This document shows, one piece after another, positions 1-5,910 of a stretch of 10,097 nucleotides of DNA. Source of the DNA: JAKAWQ01 sp035503055 (GTDB lineage: Bacteria; Pseudomonadota; Alphaproteobacteria; Acetobacterales; Acetobacteraceae); NCBI GenBank assembly GCA_035503055.1, contig DATJTV010000275.1:1-10097 (forward strand). The letters run 5' to 3'. Numbering within the stretch: the stretch's first letter is position 1; every line of letters starts with the position of its first letter. The notes beneath the pieces were generated by a model. The model did no database searches and was not told the DNA's origin. It worked only from the letters and a program-made list of their open reading frames with translations. The position numbers were made by a program, and so were the translations under genes.

Positions 1-685
1 CGGCGGATTCCATGGGCGCCGAGGTGAAGACGCCGTTGGTGGCCGCGTTGAGGAAGATGTAGTTCTTGTCCTGATTGTACGCGGGCTCGGGCGAGGTCGC
101 CCCACCCCAGCCGACGAGGGCGGGCTGTCCCGCGAAAGCGACCTGCGGGAGGTCTTTCGGGCCGACGGTTGGCATGCCGCCGAAGAGGGGCGTGCCGGCT
201 TGGTCCGTGCCGTCGATGTTGGAATGGGGCGGGGGTACTGTGCCGCCTGCGGCGAACACCGTGTTGCAAGGGCGCGGAGCTGCGGCGGCGCCCGCGTTCT
301 CGGTGACGAGGAAGGTGCCGTCGAGGCTCCATGTCGGGTACGCAGAGCGTTGCGTGTTGGGGATGGGTTGCGGGTTGGCGCCGTCGGCGCCGATTTGCCA
401 GACACGGACGGCACTTCGGTTCGTCTCTGCCCCGTTGAAGGCGACGCTGCCCGTCTTCCAGCAGAAATCCGGGCGAGTTTGCGAGGGCGGAAGCGGGGTG
501 CCGGAGCGGAACGGGACGGGATTGGGCACGGTGAGATCGGCGATCTTGTAGAGCACCGTCAGGCCGCCCCCGGCGGGCGTGCGCTCGAAGATGACGACAT
601 CGCCGGAGGGGCCGATCGCGGGGCGATAGTCCGTGTACGCGTCGCTGCCGGTGAGGAAGTGCAGCGTTGGGAGAGAGGCGCTCAT
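1..685 (-). CDS. TolB/PD40-like beta-propeller protein, C-terminus beyond the left edge
   Basis: An open frame of 228 codons starts at an ATG (complement of 683-685) and runs off the left edge without a stop. The product begins MSASLPTLHF and has three spaced segments typical of WD40-like/PD40 (TolB-type) propeller blades: YRPAIGPSGDVVIFE (about residues 20-34), TRPDFCWKTGSVAFN (about 70-84) and SAYPTWSLDGTFLV (about 114-127). Each has the aromatic/P-x-x-S-x-(D/S)-G turn followed by a beta strand. There is no signal peptide or membrane segment in the visible part, so from this start it would be cytoplasmic, unlike true TolB. No enzyme motif is visible, so the role is unknown; such propellers usually act as protein-interaction or ligand scaffolds. 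Only a weak AAAGG-type ribosome site precedes the ATG. It is divergent from the Rid family gene, with 167 bp between them. Confidence 0.7.
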   Translation of the reverse strand, partial: MSASLPTLHFLTGSDAYTDYRPAIGPSGDVVIFERTPAGGGLTVLYKIADLTVPNPVPFRSGTPLPPSQTRPDFCWKTGSVAFNGAETNRSAVRVWQIGADGANPQPIPNTQRSAYPTWSLDGTFLVTENAGAAAAPRPCNTVFAAGGTVPPPHSNIDGTDQAGTPLFGGMPTVGPKDLPQVAFAGQPALVGWGGATSPEPAYNQDKNYIFLNAATNGVFTSAPMESA

Positions 686-852
686 TGCGAATGGCCTTTG
701 GGGAGGGTTTTCGCTGCGGCGCGGTTCCTTAGCGGAGCGCAAGGCAGATTAGGCGTGGGCTCGCGTGGCTCGCAACGGTTGGATGGAGATTGGCGCTGGA
801 TCGCGGGCATGGCAGGGTGGGCGGTTGCTGGAGAAGCGTTAGGAACGTCGCC

Positions 853-1236
853 ATGGCACGCAGGCTGATTTCATCCGGTTCCAAGTTCGAAGCCGATTTT
901 GCGTACTCGCGCGCCGTTGTGGATGGCGAGTTTGTGTTCGTCTCCGGGACGACGGGGTTCGACTACCGTGCAATGACGATTGCGGAGGATGCCGCGGAGC
1001 AGGCGGAGCAGGCGTTGCGGAACATCGGCGAGGCGCTCAGCGAGGCGGGGAGCTCGTTCGCCGACGTTGTGCGGGTGCGATACATCCTGCCGCGCGCGTC
1101 CGACTTCAAGGCGTGCCTGCCGGCGGTGAGGAAATATCTGGGCGATGTGCGGCCGGCGGCCACGATGATCGAGGCGGGGCTCGCCGATCCGCGGATGAAG
1201 ATCGAGATCGAGGTGACGGCGCGGCGGGCGGGCTAG
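853..1236 (+). CDS. Rid (YjgF/YER057c/UK114) family protein, non-RidA subgroup
   Basis: The 127-residue product matches the usual size of the trimeric Rid family. It shows the family's N-terminal V-D-G-E-F-V-F-V-S-G-T-T-G strand and turn (about residues 23-35), a central amphipathic helix (about 43-66) and the C-terminal KIEIEVTA strand (116-123). RidA members hydrolyse reactive enamine/imine intermediates using an arginine equivalent to E. coli Arg105. Here the equivalent position in the PAATM stretch is Ala103, while the downstream glutamate (Glu118) is kept, so classical RidA imine deaminase activity is doubtful. I chose the ATG at 853 because AGGA lies about 8 nt upstream (841-844) and homology begins there. 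An in-frame extension to 790 looks like leader sequence. The stop overlaps the convergent regulator gene by 4 bp. Confidence 0.88.
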   Translation: MARRLISSGSKFEADFAYSRAVVDGEFVFVSGTTGFDYRAMTIAEDAAEQAEQALRNIGEALSEAGSSFADVVRVRYILPRASDFKACLPAVRKYLGDVRPAATMIEAGLADPRMKIEIEVTARRAG

Positions 1237-2054
1237 TGGGGGCGTTGAGTCGCGGGAGCGCGCGCCATCAGGGCGGCATGGCGGCGATCGGTCGCGTCGT
1301 CGGCGGGGAACATGCATTCGATCCGCAATTCCTGGGCGGCGATCGTGCGCGGCGTGCCGACGGTTGCGACCATCGAGAAATAGTTGAGGACCTCGGCGCC
1401 CTTGATGAAGCCGAGCGGGATGACCGGCATGGCGCTTGAGGGTTTGGGCGTCTGCCATTCGGCTTTCACGTCCGGATAGGCGAGCAGGCCGGCGAGCAGC
1501 GCTTTGGTTTTCTCGTCGACGACGCGGCCCACCGATTCGCGGTAGACCCGGGCGAGCAGGCTCTTCGCCGCATCGTCCCAATGGGCGATGAAGGGGCGCA
1601 TGCCGGAGGGGTCGAACATGAGATGGATGAGGTTACGGGGCCGCGGGCGCGCGTCGAGATCGATGAAGCAGTTGAAGAAACGTGGGGCGGCGTCGTTGGT
1701 CATCAGCACGTTCCAGTAGCGGTCCATCACCAGAGCGGGGAAAGGCTCGTGCTGGCGGAGCATGCGGCGGAGCGCTGCCGTGATGCTTTGCATTTCCGGT
1801 GCGTCCCAGGCGCTTTCCGAGTAGATGGGCGCGTAGCCCGCGGCGAGGAGCAGCGTGTTGCGCTCGCGGAGCGGAACATCGAGAGCCTCGGCGATATCGA
1901 GCAATTTCTGGCGGCTCGGGACGCTGCGGCCACTTTCGATGAAGCTGATATGGCGCTGGGAAACGCCCGTATCCATCGAGAGATCGAGCTGGCTCTGGCG
2001 GCGCCGGTCGCGCCAGTGGCGGAGCAGCACGCCGAGCTCGCTTGCGGGCGCCAT
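1233..2054 (-). CDS. XRE-family transcriptional regulator with MmyB-like C-terminal domain
   Basis: The 273-residue product has an N-terminal helix-turn-helix of the HTH_31/XRE type (about residues 8-70): LGVLLRHWRDRRRQSQLDL, then GVSQRHISFIESGRS with the recognition helix, then PSRQKLLDIAEALDVPLRERN. The remainder (about 105-260) has the layout of the MmyB-like ligand-binding domain: a hydrophobic ALVMDRYWNVLMTNDAA strand-helix, the NLIHLMFDP motif, and a late strand region with GTPRTIAAQELRIECMFPAD. Family members are dimeric DNA-binding regulators presumed to sense small hydrophobic ligands. The start lies 7 nt after the stop of the upstream DJ-1/PfpI gene and has no good ribosome site, so translation is probably coupled. 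As the last gene of the SnoaL-like/PfpI/regulator group it probably controls that group; no operator was identified. Its stop shares CTAG with the Rid gene. Confidence 0.9.
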   Translation of the reverse strand: MAPASELGVLLRHWRDRRRQSQLDLSMDTGVSQRHISFIESGRSVPSRQKLLDIAEALDVPLRERNTLLLAAGYAPIYSESAWDAPEMQSITAALRRMLRQHEPFPALVMDRYWNVLMTNDAAPRFFNCFIDLDARPRPRNLIHLMFDPSGMRPFIAHWDDAAKSLLARVYRESVGRVVDEKTKALLAGLLAYPDVKAEWQTPKPSSAMPVIPLGFIKGAEVLNYFSMVATVGTPRTIAAQELRIECMFPADDATDRRHAALMARAPATQRPH

Positions 2055-2061
2055 GCGCGGT

Positions 2062-2772
2062 TTATGCGGGCGCGGCGAGGCCGAGGCGGGCGGCGATGCG
2101 CTTGGCGGTTTCCTCGCGGCGCGCGGTGATGTCGCGAACGGATTGACGCGCGGCTTCGAGGATTGCGGCGGGCGCGGTTTCGGGCGTGCCGCTGTTGAAG
2201 GGCGGCTCCGGCGCGTAGACCATGTGGAGCTGGATGGATTGCGCGGCCGCCTCGCCGCGGAGCTCGGCCGCGAGGCGGAGCGCGCCGTCGATGCCGGCGG
2301 TGACGCCGGCGGCGAAGACCCAGGCGCCGTCGACGACGACGCGCTCGTTCACCGGGATGGCGCCGAAGAGCGGGAGGAGATGGAACGAGGCCCAGTGGGT
2401 GGTTGCGCGGCGGCCCTTGAGGAGGCCCGCGGCGCCGCAGATGAGCGCGCCCGTGCAGACCGAGAAGATGCTCTGCGCGCCGGCGGCTTGGCGCCTGATC
2501 CAGCCGAGGATTTCTTCGTCCTCCATCAGCGCTTCCTGGCCATGGCCGCCGGGGACGTGAAGGACATCGAGCTGCGGGGCGGCGGCGAGCGGTGCGTCCG
2601 GCGTGAGGCGGAGGCCCTTGAGGTCGCGGACGGGCGCGTCGGTTTTCGCGTAGAGCCGGTAGGTCGCGTTCGGGATGCGCGAGAGGACCTCGAAGGGGCC
2701 GGTGAGATCGATCTGGTCGAGCCCTTCGAAGACGAGCGAGCCGATTTGGAGGTGGGTGTCGGGCGGGATCAT
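2062..2772 (-). CDS. DJ-1/PfpI family protein, isonitrile hydratase-like
   Basis: The 236-residue product has the class I glutamine-amidotransferase-like fold of the DJ-1/PfpI superfamily, close in length to isonitrile hydratase (about 228). Visible landmarks are FEGLDQIDLTGPFEVL with Asp22, the LHVPGGHGQEALM loop (about 71-83), and the nucleophile elbow FSVCTGAL with Cys106 and Thr107, followed by GAAGLLKGRRATTHW. The C-terminal TAGIDGALRLAAEL and YAPEPPFNSGTPETAP segments strongly recall isonitrile hydratase, in which the equivalents of Asp22, Cys106 and Thr107 are catalytic. That enzyme converts isonitriles to N-substituted formamides; the substrate here is inferred, not shown. GlxA-type regulators are excluded because there is no AraC domain. 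I chose the ATG at 2772, with AAAGG 9 nt upstream; the frame stays open to 2874 but that extension is low-complexity leader and contains the hairpin. The regulator gene follows 7 nt downstream. Confidence 0.88.
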   Translation of the reverse strand: MIPPDTHLQIGSLVFEGLDQIDLTGPFEVLSRIPNATYRLYAKTDAPVRDLKGLRLTPDAPLAAAPQLDVLHVPGGHGQEALMEDEEILGWIRRQAAGAQSIFSVCTGALICGAAGLLKGRRATTHWASFHLLPLFGAIPVNERVVVDGAWVFAAGVTAGIDGALRLAAELRGEAAAQSIQLHMVYAPEPPFNSGTPETAPAAILEAARQSVRDITARREETAKRIAARLGLAAPA

Positions 2773-2818
2773 GGCGTGGGGCCTTTCGGACGGGATTCGG
2801 GGGACGCGCGGCGCCGCG

Positions 2819-2847
2819 ATCAGGCCGGGAGCTGGTCCCGGCCTGAT
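2819..2847. terminator. Perfect 12-bp hairpin between the SnoaL-like and DJ-1/PfpI genes
   Basis: ATCAGGCCGGGA and its exact reverse complement TCCCGGCCTGAT are separated by a 5-nt loop (GCTGG). The hairpin lies 48 nt after the stop of the SnoaL-like gene and 47 nt before the start of the DJ-1/PfpI gene, both on the minus strand. No U-run follows it in the direction of transcription, so it is not a textbook intrinsic terminator. It could be a U-less terminator or attenuator, an mRNA 3'-end stabiliser, or a regulator-binding palindrome. Confidence 0.45.
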
Positions 2848-2894
2848 TTCAGGGCTGGCGATGGCCGAAATCAACCCGCGGGGGTGTGCGGGGG

Positions 2895-3284
2895 TCAGAA
2901 CTGGACCGGGCCCACCGATCCGATCCAGCGGCCAACTTTCGTGGGGTCGGCGTCGTCCATGTAGAAGAAATGCGTCATCACCGGCTTCACGACGGGCCTG
3001 GTGGCGTCATCCGGCGTCATCGTGACGATGCCGCGAAAGACCTTGAGCGATCCGCCGTCCCAGTATTCGGTGACGTCGTGAAGGGCGGTGAAACCGGTGT
3101 CGATGAAGGCGCGGAGGTTTTCGCGGATCGTTTCGCGGCCCTTCCAGTCGGCCACTCCGAGGTTGCAGATGGCGTCCTCGGCGAAGCAATCGAAGCCCTT
3201 GCCGAAGGTCTTGTCGTCGATCTCCTTCCAGAAGGCGAGAAGCCATTCCGGGGCTTTTGTTTTGGTGAAGGTCGTCGTCGTCAT
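2895..3284 (-). CDS. SnoaL-like/NTF2-like protein of the nuclear transport factor 2 superfamily
   Basis: The 129-residue product has the size and pattern of a single NTF2-like (SnoaL-type) alpha+beta cone. An N-terminal helix, WLLAFWKEIDDKTFGKGFDCF (about residues 14-34), is followed by AEDAICNLGVADWKGRETIRENLRAF with the typical D-W-K-G-R-E-x-I turn, then strands around TGFTALHDVTEYWD, GSLKVFRGIVTMT, KPVMTHFFYMDD and GRWIGSVGPVQF. This fold binds small hydrophobic ligands and includes polyketide cyclases, isomerases and hydrolases; no specific catalytic set can be assigned. The start at 3284 is well supported by GAGGAG 6 nt upstream. It is the first gene of a minus-strand group with the DJ-1/PfpI protein and MmyB-type regulator, although 122 bp and a hairpin separate it from the second gene. 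A shared role in handling a small reactive or xenobiotic compound is inference. Confidence 0.8.
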   Translation of the reverse strand: MTTTTFTKTKAPEWLLAFWKEIDDKTFGKGFDCFAEDAICNLGVADWKGRETIRENLRAFIDTGFTALHDVTEYWDGGSLKVFRGIVTMTPDDATRPVVKPVMTHFFYMDDADPTKVGRWIGSVGPVQF

Positions 3285-3754
3285 GGTGCTCTCCTCGATG
3301 CGGGCGGATTGACGTGGGTTGCGCGGCACGGGCTTGTCCAGGGCGGGCGGCGCTGACGCGGGCCTTCTTCGCGGGGTGGGGATTTCGGGGCCCGTTGCGC
3401 GAAGAGGATGGAGCGTTAGATATCGCGGGCGGGCGGCGTCTCAATTACGTCCGGGGTCATAACGGAGCTTGCCGGCGGGCGGTGGCGCCGGACTGGGCCA
3501 TGGGCGCGTTGCTCGGCGGCCCGTGGGTCGCAAAACGTGCCACGCCCGCCAGGAGGTTTGGCGACCGTGCCCGCTTTTATGTGGCTCAGCCTGGTCGAGG
3601 CCTGTTTCTCGATCCGCGGGGCGGGGCCCGTCTCACCCTGGGGCTCTCTTTCTCGTGGCGGAGTCCGGTCGTTCGATTCACGATCCCGGGCGGAAACTGT
3701 GCGCCAGGAGCGCTTGTTCCAGTGCCCGGAGCCGGGCGGCCGGGGTTGGCCGAT
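3285..3754. other. 470-bp gap without a convincing gene
   Basis: Long frames exist here on both strands but have biased, low-complexity composition and no recognisable domain, and none has a good ribosome site. The 3285-3450 part should hold the promoter and leader of the SnoaL-like gene. An 8-bp inverted repeat, TCTTCGCG (3366-3373) and CGCGAAGA (3398-3405), lies in that leader. The 3580-3695 part contains short tRNA-like strings that do not fold into a tRNA. Nothing else is identifiable. Confidence 0.5.
3417..3444 (-). promoter_or_regulatory. Possible sigma-70-like promoter of the SnoaL-like gene
   Basis: Reading the minus strand, TTGAGA (3439-3444) is followed after 16 nt by TATCTA (3417-3422). 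The -35 matches the consensus at five of six positions; the -10 is weak. It would give a leader of roughly 125 nt containing the 3366-3405 inverted repeat. In a high-GC genome this is only suggestive. Confidence 0.22.
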
Positions 3755-4978
3755 TTAGCTCACCGCCGGTCGGGCCTGGATGGCCGGAGCGGCCGCCGCG
3801 AGGATCGCGTCGCGGCTCGCGCTGCGCGGGGGATAGATGCGGGTGCCGTTGATCGTCTGCTTGGCCGCTTTCGCCTCTGCCCCCTCCGCAACGACCGTGC
3901 CGCGCTCCCAGCCCGCGGTATAGAGCGCGCCGGCGGGACCAAGGTCTAGCACCGTCACGTAATCAGGAGCGGCGAAAGGAACGCGATCATCGGGGCGGCC
4001 CGCAAGGTCGCATAGCGCGTTGTGGCCGGCGAGCCGACCCATGGGCCGCGCGTGCTGACAGGACATGACCGTCACGTGCCCGTGCTCGTCCGCCCGGGCG
4101 CTGGCGCAATCGCCCGCCGCATAGATGGCATCCAGGCCTGCGACCTCGAGGAAGCAATTGACGGAAAGCCGCCCGAGCTTGTCGCAGGTGACACCGAGAG
4201 TCCGAGTGAGCGGGCTCGCTCTCATGCCGGTGGCGAAGATCACGGTAGCGGCCGGGACGCGCTCGCCGCTTGCGAGGATGACGCCGGCCACGTCCACGGC
4301 GGCGACTGCCGTGCGCGGCCGGGCTTCGACGTTGAGCGCCGCGAGCGCGTCGAGGATCACGCCCCGCCCGTTGCCCATGCCGCCGCCAATCTCGCCATGG
4401 TCGACGAGCATTACCCGCACCGGCGCGTCCGCCCCAAGTGCTGCACGGAGCCGGCCGGGAAGCTCGCACGCGATCTCGATGCCGACGAGTCCGCCACCGA
4501 TCACCACGGCAGTGCGGGTGGCATCGTCGCGCGGGGCAGAAGCGAGAGCAGCGAGGTGCTGAGCGAGGCGTCGGCCACCCTGATAGCTATCGACGTCGAA
4601 GGTCTCTCTCCCGAGCGGTATGGGTGGACGCACCAGGTTGCTTCCCGAGGCAAGGACCAAACGTTCGTAGTCGATGTTTGAAGCCTTGCCTCCCGCCTCC
4701 TCCACCGCGAGCGCGCGGGCCTCGGGATCGATACGAGTGACACGGCCTTCGATTCGCCGGACGTTGATGGGCGTTAGCACCTCGTCGAGCGGCACGCGTA
4801 TCGGCTCGAGATCGGCTTCGTAACAGCGCACGCGGATGGTGTGGTACTGATCCGGCGCGATGAGGACGATCTCCAATTCGTCCTCTTGAATGGCGAAGAG
4901 AGCACGCGCCCGGGCCGCGCTGGCAGCGCTCCACAGGCCCGCAAAACCACCACCGACAACCACCAGCCTGCTGGACAT
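3755..4978 (-). CDS. NAD(P)/FAD-dependent oxidoreductase, NDH-2-like
   Basis: The 407-residue product is a two-dinucleotide-binding-domain flavoprotein of the type II NADH dehydrogenase-like group. The N-terminal FAD Rossmann motif is VVVGGGFAGL (about residues 6-15), the central NAD(P)H motif is VVIGGGLVGIE (158-168), and the second FAD contact is IYAAGDCASA (285-294). ATGMRAS (249-255) is the usual linker between domains. The segment after the AGDCA motif reads MSCQHARPMGRLAGHN instead of the A-x-x-A-x-Q-x-A quinone-site pattern of canonical NDH-2, so electron transfer to quinone is uncertain; another acceptor is possible. No membrane anchor is evident at the C-terminus. I chose the ATG at 4978, where the GGGFAGL homology begins; the frame remains open to 5248, but that extension overlaps the divergent antitoxin gene. 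A weak AAGAGAG ribosome site precedes the ATG. It appears monocistronic and divergent from the toxin-antitoxin operon. Confidence 0.87.
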   Translation of the reverse strand: MSSRLVVVGGGFAGLWSAASAARARALFAIQEDELEIVLIAPDQYHTIRVRCYEADLEPIRVPLDEVLTPINVRRIEGRVTRIDPEARALAVEEAGGKASNIDYERLVLASGSNLVRPPIPLGRETFDVDSYQGGRRLAQHLAALASAPRDDATRTAVVIGGGLVGIEIACELPGRLRAALGADAPVRVMLVDHGEIGGGMGNGRGVILDALAALNVEARPRTAVAAVDVAGVILASGERVPAATVIFATGMRASPLTRTLGVTCDKLGRLSVNCFLEVAGLDAIYAAGDCASARADEHGHVTVMSCQHARPMGRLAGHNALCDLAGRPDDRVPFAAPDYVTVLDLGPAGALYTAGWERGTVVAEGAEAKAAKQTINGTRIYPPRSASRDAILAAAAPAIQARPAVS

Positions 4979-5126
4979 GCCGCGCTCTCTTGCGGAGCCG
5001 ACAATACCGCAGGCCGGTGAGCGTAGCCATGAGCGAAACCAAGTGCGGCCGAGCCTCTTCGTCCGTTCCCCGTCGTACTGTGGTCCGGTGGCGGCGTGGC
5101 TCAGGGCGGGGCGAGGGGCGGGCGAG

Positions 5127-5154
5127 GTGACGGGGCGTGCTTTGTCATGATAAA
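5127..5154 (+). promoter_or_regulatory. Candidate promoter and operator of the toxin-antitoxin operon
   Basis: The only AT-rich patch in this intergenic region holds TTTGTCATGATAAA (5141-5154), a 14-bp palindrome broken by a single mismatched pair. It overlaps a possible -10 (GATAAA, 5149-5154), spaced 16 nt from a possible -35 (GTGACG, 5127-5132). Ribbon-helix-helix antitoxins typically repress their own operon by binding palindromes over the promoter, so this is a sensible autoregulatory site. The promoter hexamers are weak; the palindrome is what is directly seen. Confidence 0.4.
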
Positions 5155-5186
5155 AGAAGAAATCTCTGGTTAGTGGGGATTGACTG

Positions 5187-5411
5187 ATGGCCGAGCGGAT
5201 GAAGTTCGCGACGCAACTCGACCCCGAGCTGCTGGCCGCCGTGCGCACGCTTGCTCAGGACGAAGGCCGGCAAATCCAGTCCGTGATCGAGGAGGCGCTG
5301 GCCGACCTGCTCGAGAAACGCAGGCGGGGCCGGCCGCGCCGGCATGTGCTCGCGCAGTACGAGGCGAGCGTGCGGAGCTTTGGGCCGCTCTACGAGCGCC
5401 TGGCGCGTTGA
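5187..5411 (+). CDS. Ribbon-helix-helix-like antitoxin
   Basis: This 74-residue protein precedes and overlaps a Doc-type toxin gene. Its N-terminus, KFATQLDPELLAAVRTLAQDEGRQIQSVIEEALADLLEKR (about residues 6-45), has the short strand, helix, turn, helix pattern of ribbon-helix-helix DNA-binding proteins (MetJ/Arc fold). The tail (about 53-74, HVLAQYEASVRSF onward) is the expected toxin-neutralising part. Between them is a basic stretch, RRRGRPRR (45-52), with an AT-hook-like RGRP core. A GGGGA ribosome site lies 7 nt before the ATG. The family is not one of the named ones I can recognise with certainty (it is not clearly Phd), so the call rests on fold pattern and operon context. Confidence 0.78.
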   Translation: MAERMKFATQLDPELLAAVRTLAQDEGRQIQSVIEEALADLLEKRRRGRPRRHVLAQYEASVRSFGPLYERLAR

Positions 5412-5776
5412 CGGATTATCTCACGGTTGCCGAGACCCTTGCCATCCATCAGGACCTGATCGACCGGTATGGGGGCAGTCCGGGCGTGCGAGATCAGGGC
5501 CTGCTCGAGGCGGCGCTGTTCCGGCCGCAGACCGGATACTACCCGGACGTGATTGCCGAGGCCGCCGCGCTTTGGGAGAGCCTTACGCAGAACCATCCGT
5601 TCGTGGACGGCAACAAGCGAATGGGGTTTGCGGCCGCCTACGTTTTCCTTGCGATCAACAGCCTCACCATTGTTGCCGATCCGGTGGAGGCTTTTGCCTT
5701 CATCGACGGGCTGTTCCGGGCGGGCAGGTTCGGCTTCGAGGCACTCGAGCGGTGGCTACGCGCGCACGTTCGGTAG
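5408..5776 (+). CDS. doc: Doc-type toxin (Fic/Doc fold, death on curing)
   Basis: The 122-residue product has the N-terminal YLTVAETLAIHQDLIDRYGG (residues 4-23) typical of Doc proteins, a GVRDQGLLEAALFRPQ segment (26-41), and the Doc/Fic core HPFVDGNKRMGFAAAYVFL (63-81) with His63, Asp67, Asn69, Lys70 and Arg71. Well-studied Doc (phage P1) phosphorylates elongation factor EF-Tu and stops translation; the H-x-F-x-(D/N)-(A/G)-N-K-R pattern here fits the Doc branch better than AMP-transferring Fic proteins (GNGR). There is no ATG near the N-terminus. The only start that keeps the conserved first strand is TTG at 5408, which overlaps the antitoxin TGA as TTGA. This would couple toxin translation to antitoxin translation and keep toxin low. 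Confidence 0.87.
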   Translation: MTDYLTVAETLAIHQDLIDRYGGSPGVRDQGLLEAALFRPQTGYYPDVIAEAAALWESLTQNHPFVDGNKRMGFAAAYVFLAINSLTIVADPVEAFAFIDGLFRAGRFGFEALERWLRAHVR

Positions 5777-5867
5777 CGGCGCGGTTGCGTCGGGAGCGTG
5801 TGGGGCCGCGCCCGCGTGGCGGCGTGCTGGGAGGGGGCGGCAGGAGGGAGTATGCTTAAGACGAGTC

Positions 5868-5902
5868 GCCCGGCCGCCGGGTGGTGCCCGGCCGCCGGGT
5901 GG
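5868..5902 (+). repeat. Two tandem copies of an 18-bp hairpin-forming unit in the nfeD leader
   Basis: GCCCGGCCGCCGGGTGG occurs at 5868-5884 and again, identically, at 5886-5902, giving an 18-bp period. Each copy contains CCCGG-CCG-CCGGG, a small hairpin with a 5-bp stem. The block ends 8 nt before the likely GTG start of the NfeD gene, so it covers part of the ribosome binding region. Confidence 0.85.
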
Positions 5903-5910
5903 AAAGGACC

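Noticed and set aside
790..852. Earlier ATG for the Rid gene
   Set aside because: The added residues have no family match, and the ATG at 853 has a ribosome site at proper spacing.
1855..2964. Plus-strand open frame of 369 codons
   Set aside because: It is antisense to the regulator and DJ-1/PfpI genes, both of which have clear family motifs; its composition is Gly/Arg/Asp-rich.
3585..3700. tRNA-like strings (GGCTCAGCCTGGTCGAGG near 3590 and GTTCGATTC near 3671)
   Set aside because: The acceptor arms do not pair and the T-arm loop is shifted by one; no cloverleaf can be drawn.
3314..3949. Long plus-strand open frame over the 470-bp gap
   Set aside because: It runs into the antisense of the oxidoreductase gene, has biased composition, and shows no domain or good ribosome site.
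4979..5248. N-terminal extension of the oxidoreductase gene to an ATG at 5248
   Set aside because: The extra 90 residues are low-complexity, lie before the FAD motif and would overlap the well-supported antitoxin gene.
5881..5910. Earlier GTG for the NfeD gene
   Set aside because: It would start inside the tandem 18-bp repeat and place Arg-rich junk before the first membrane helix.
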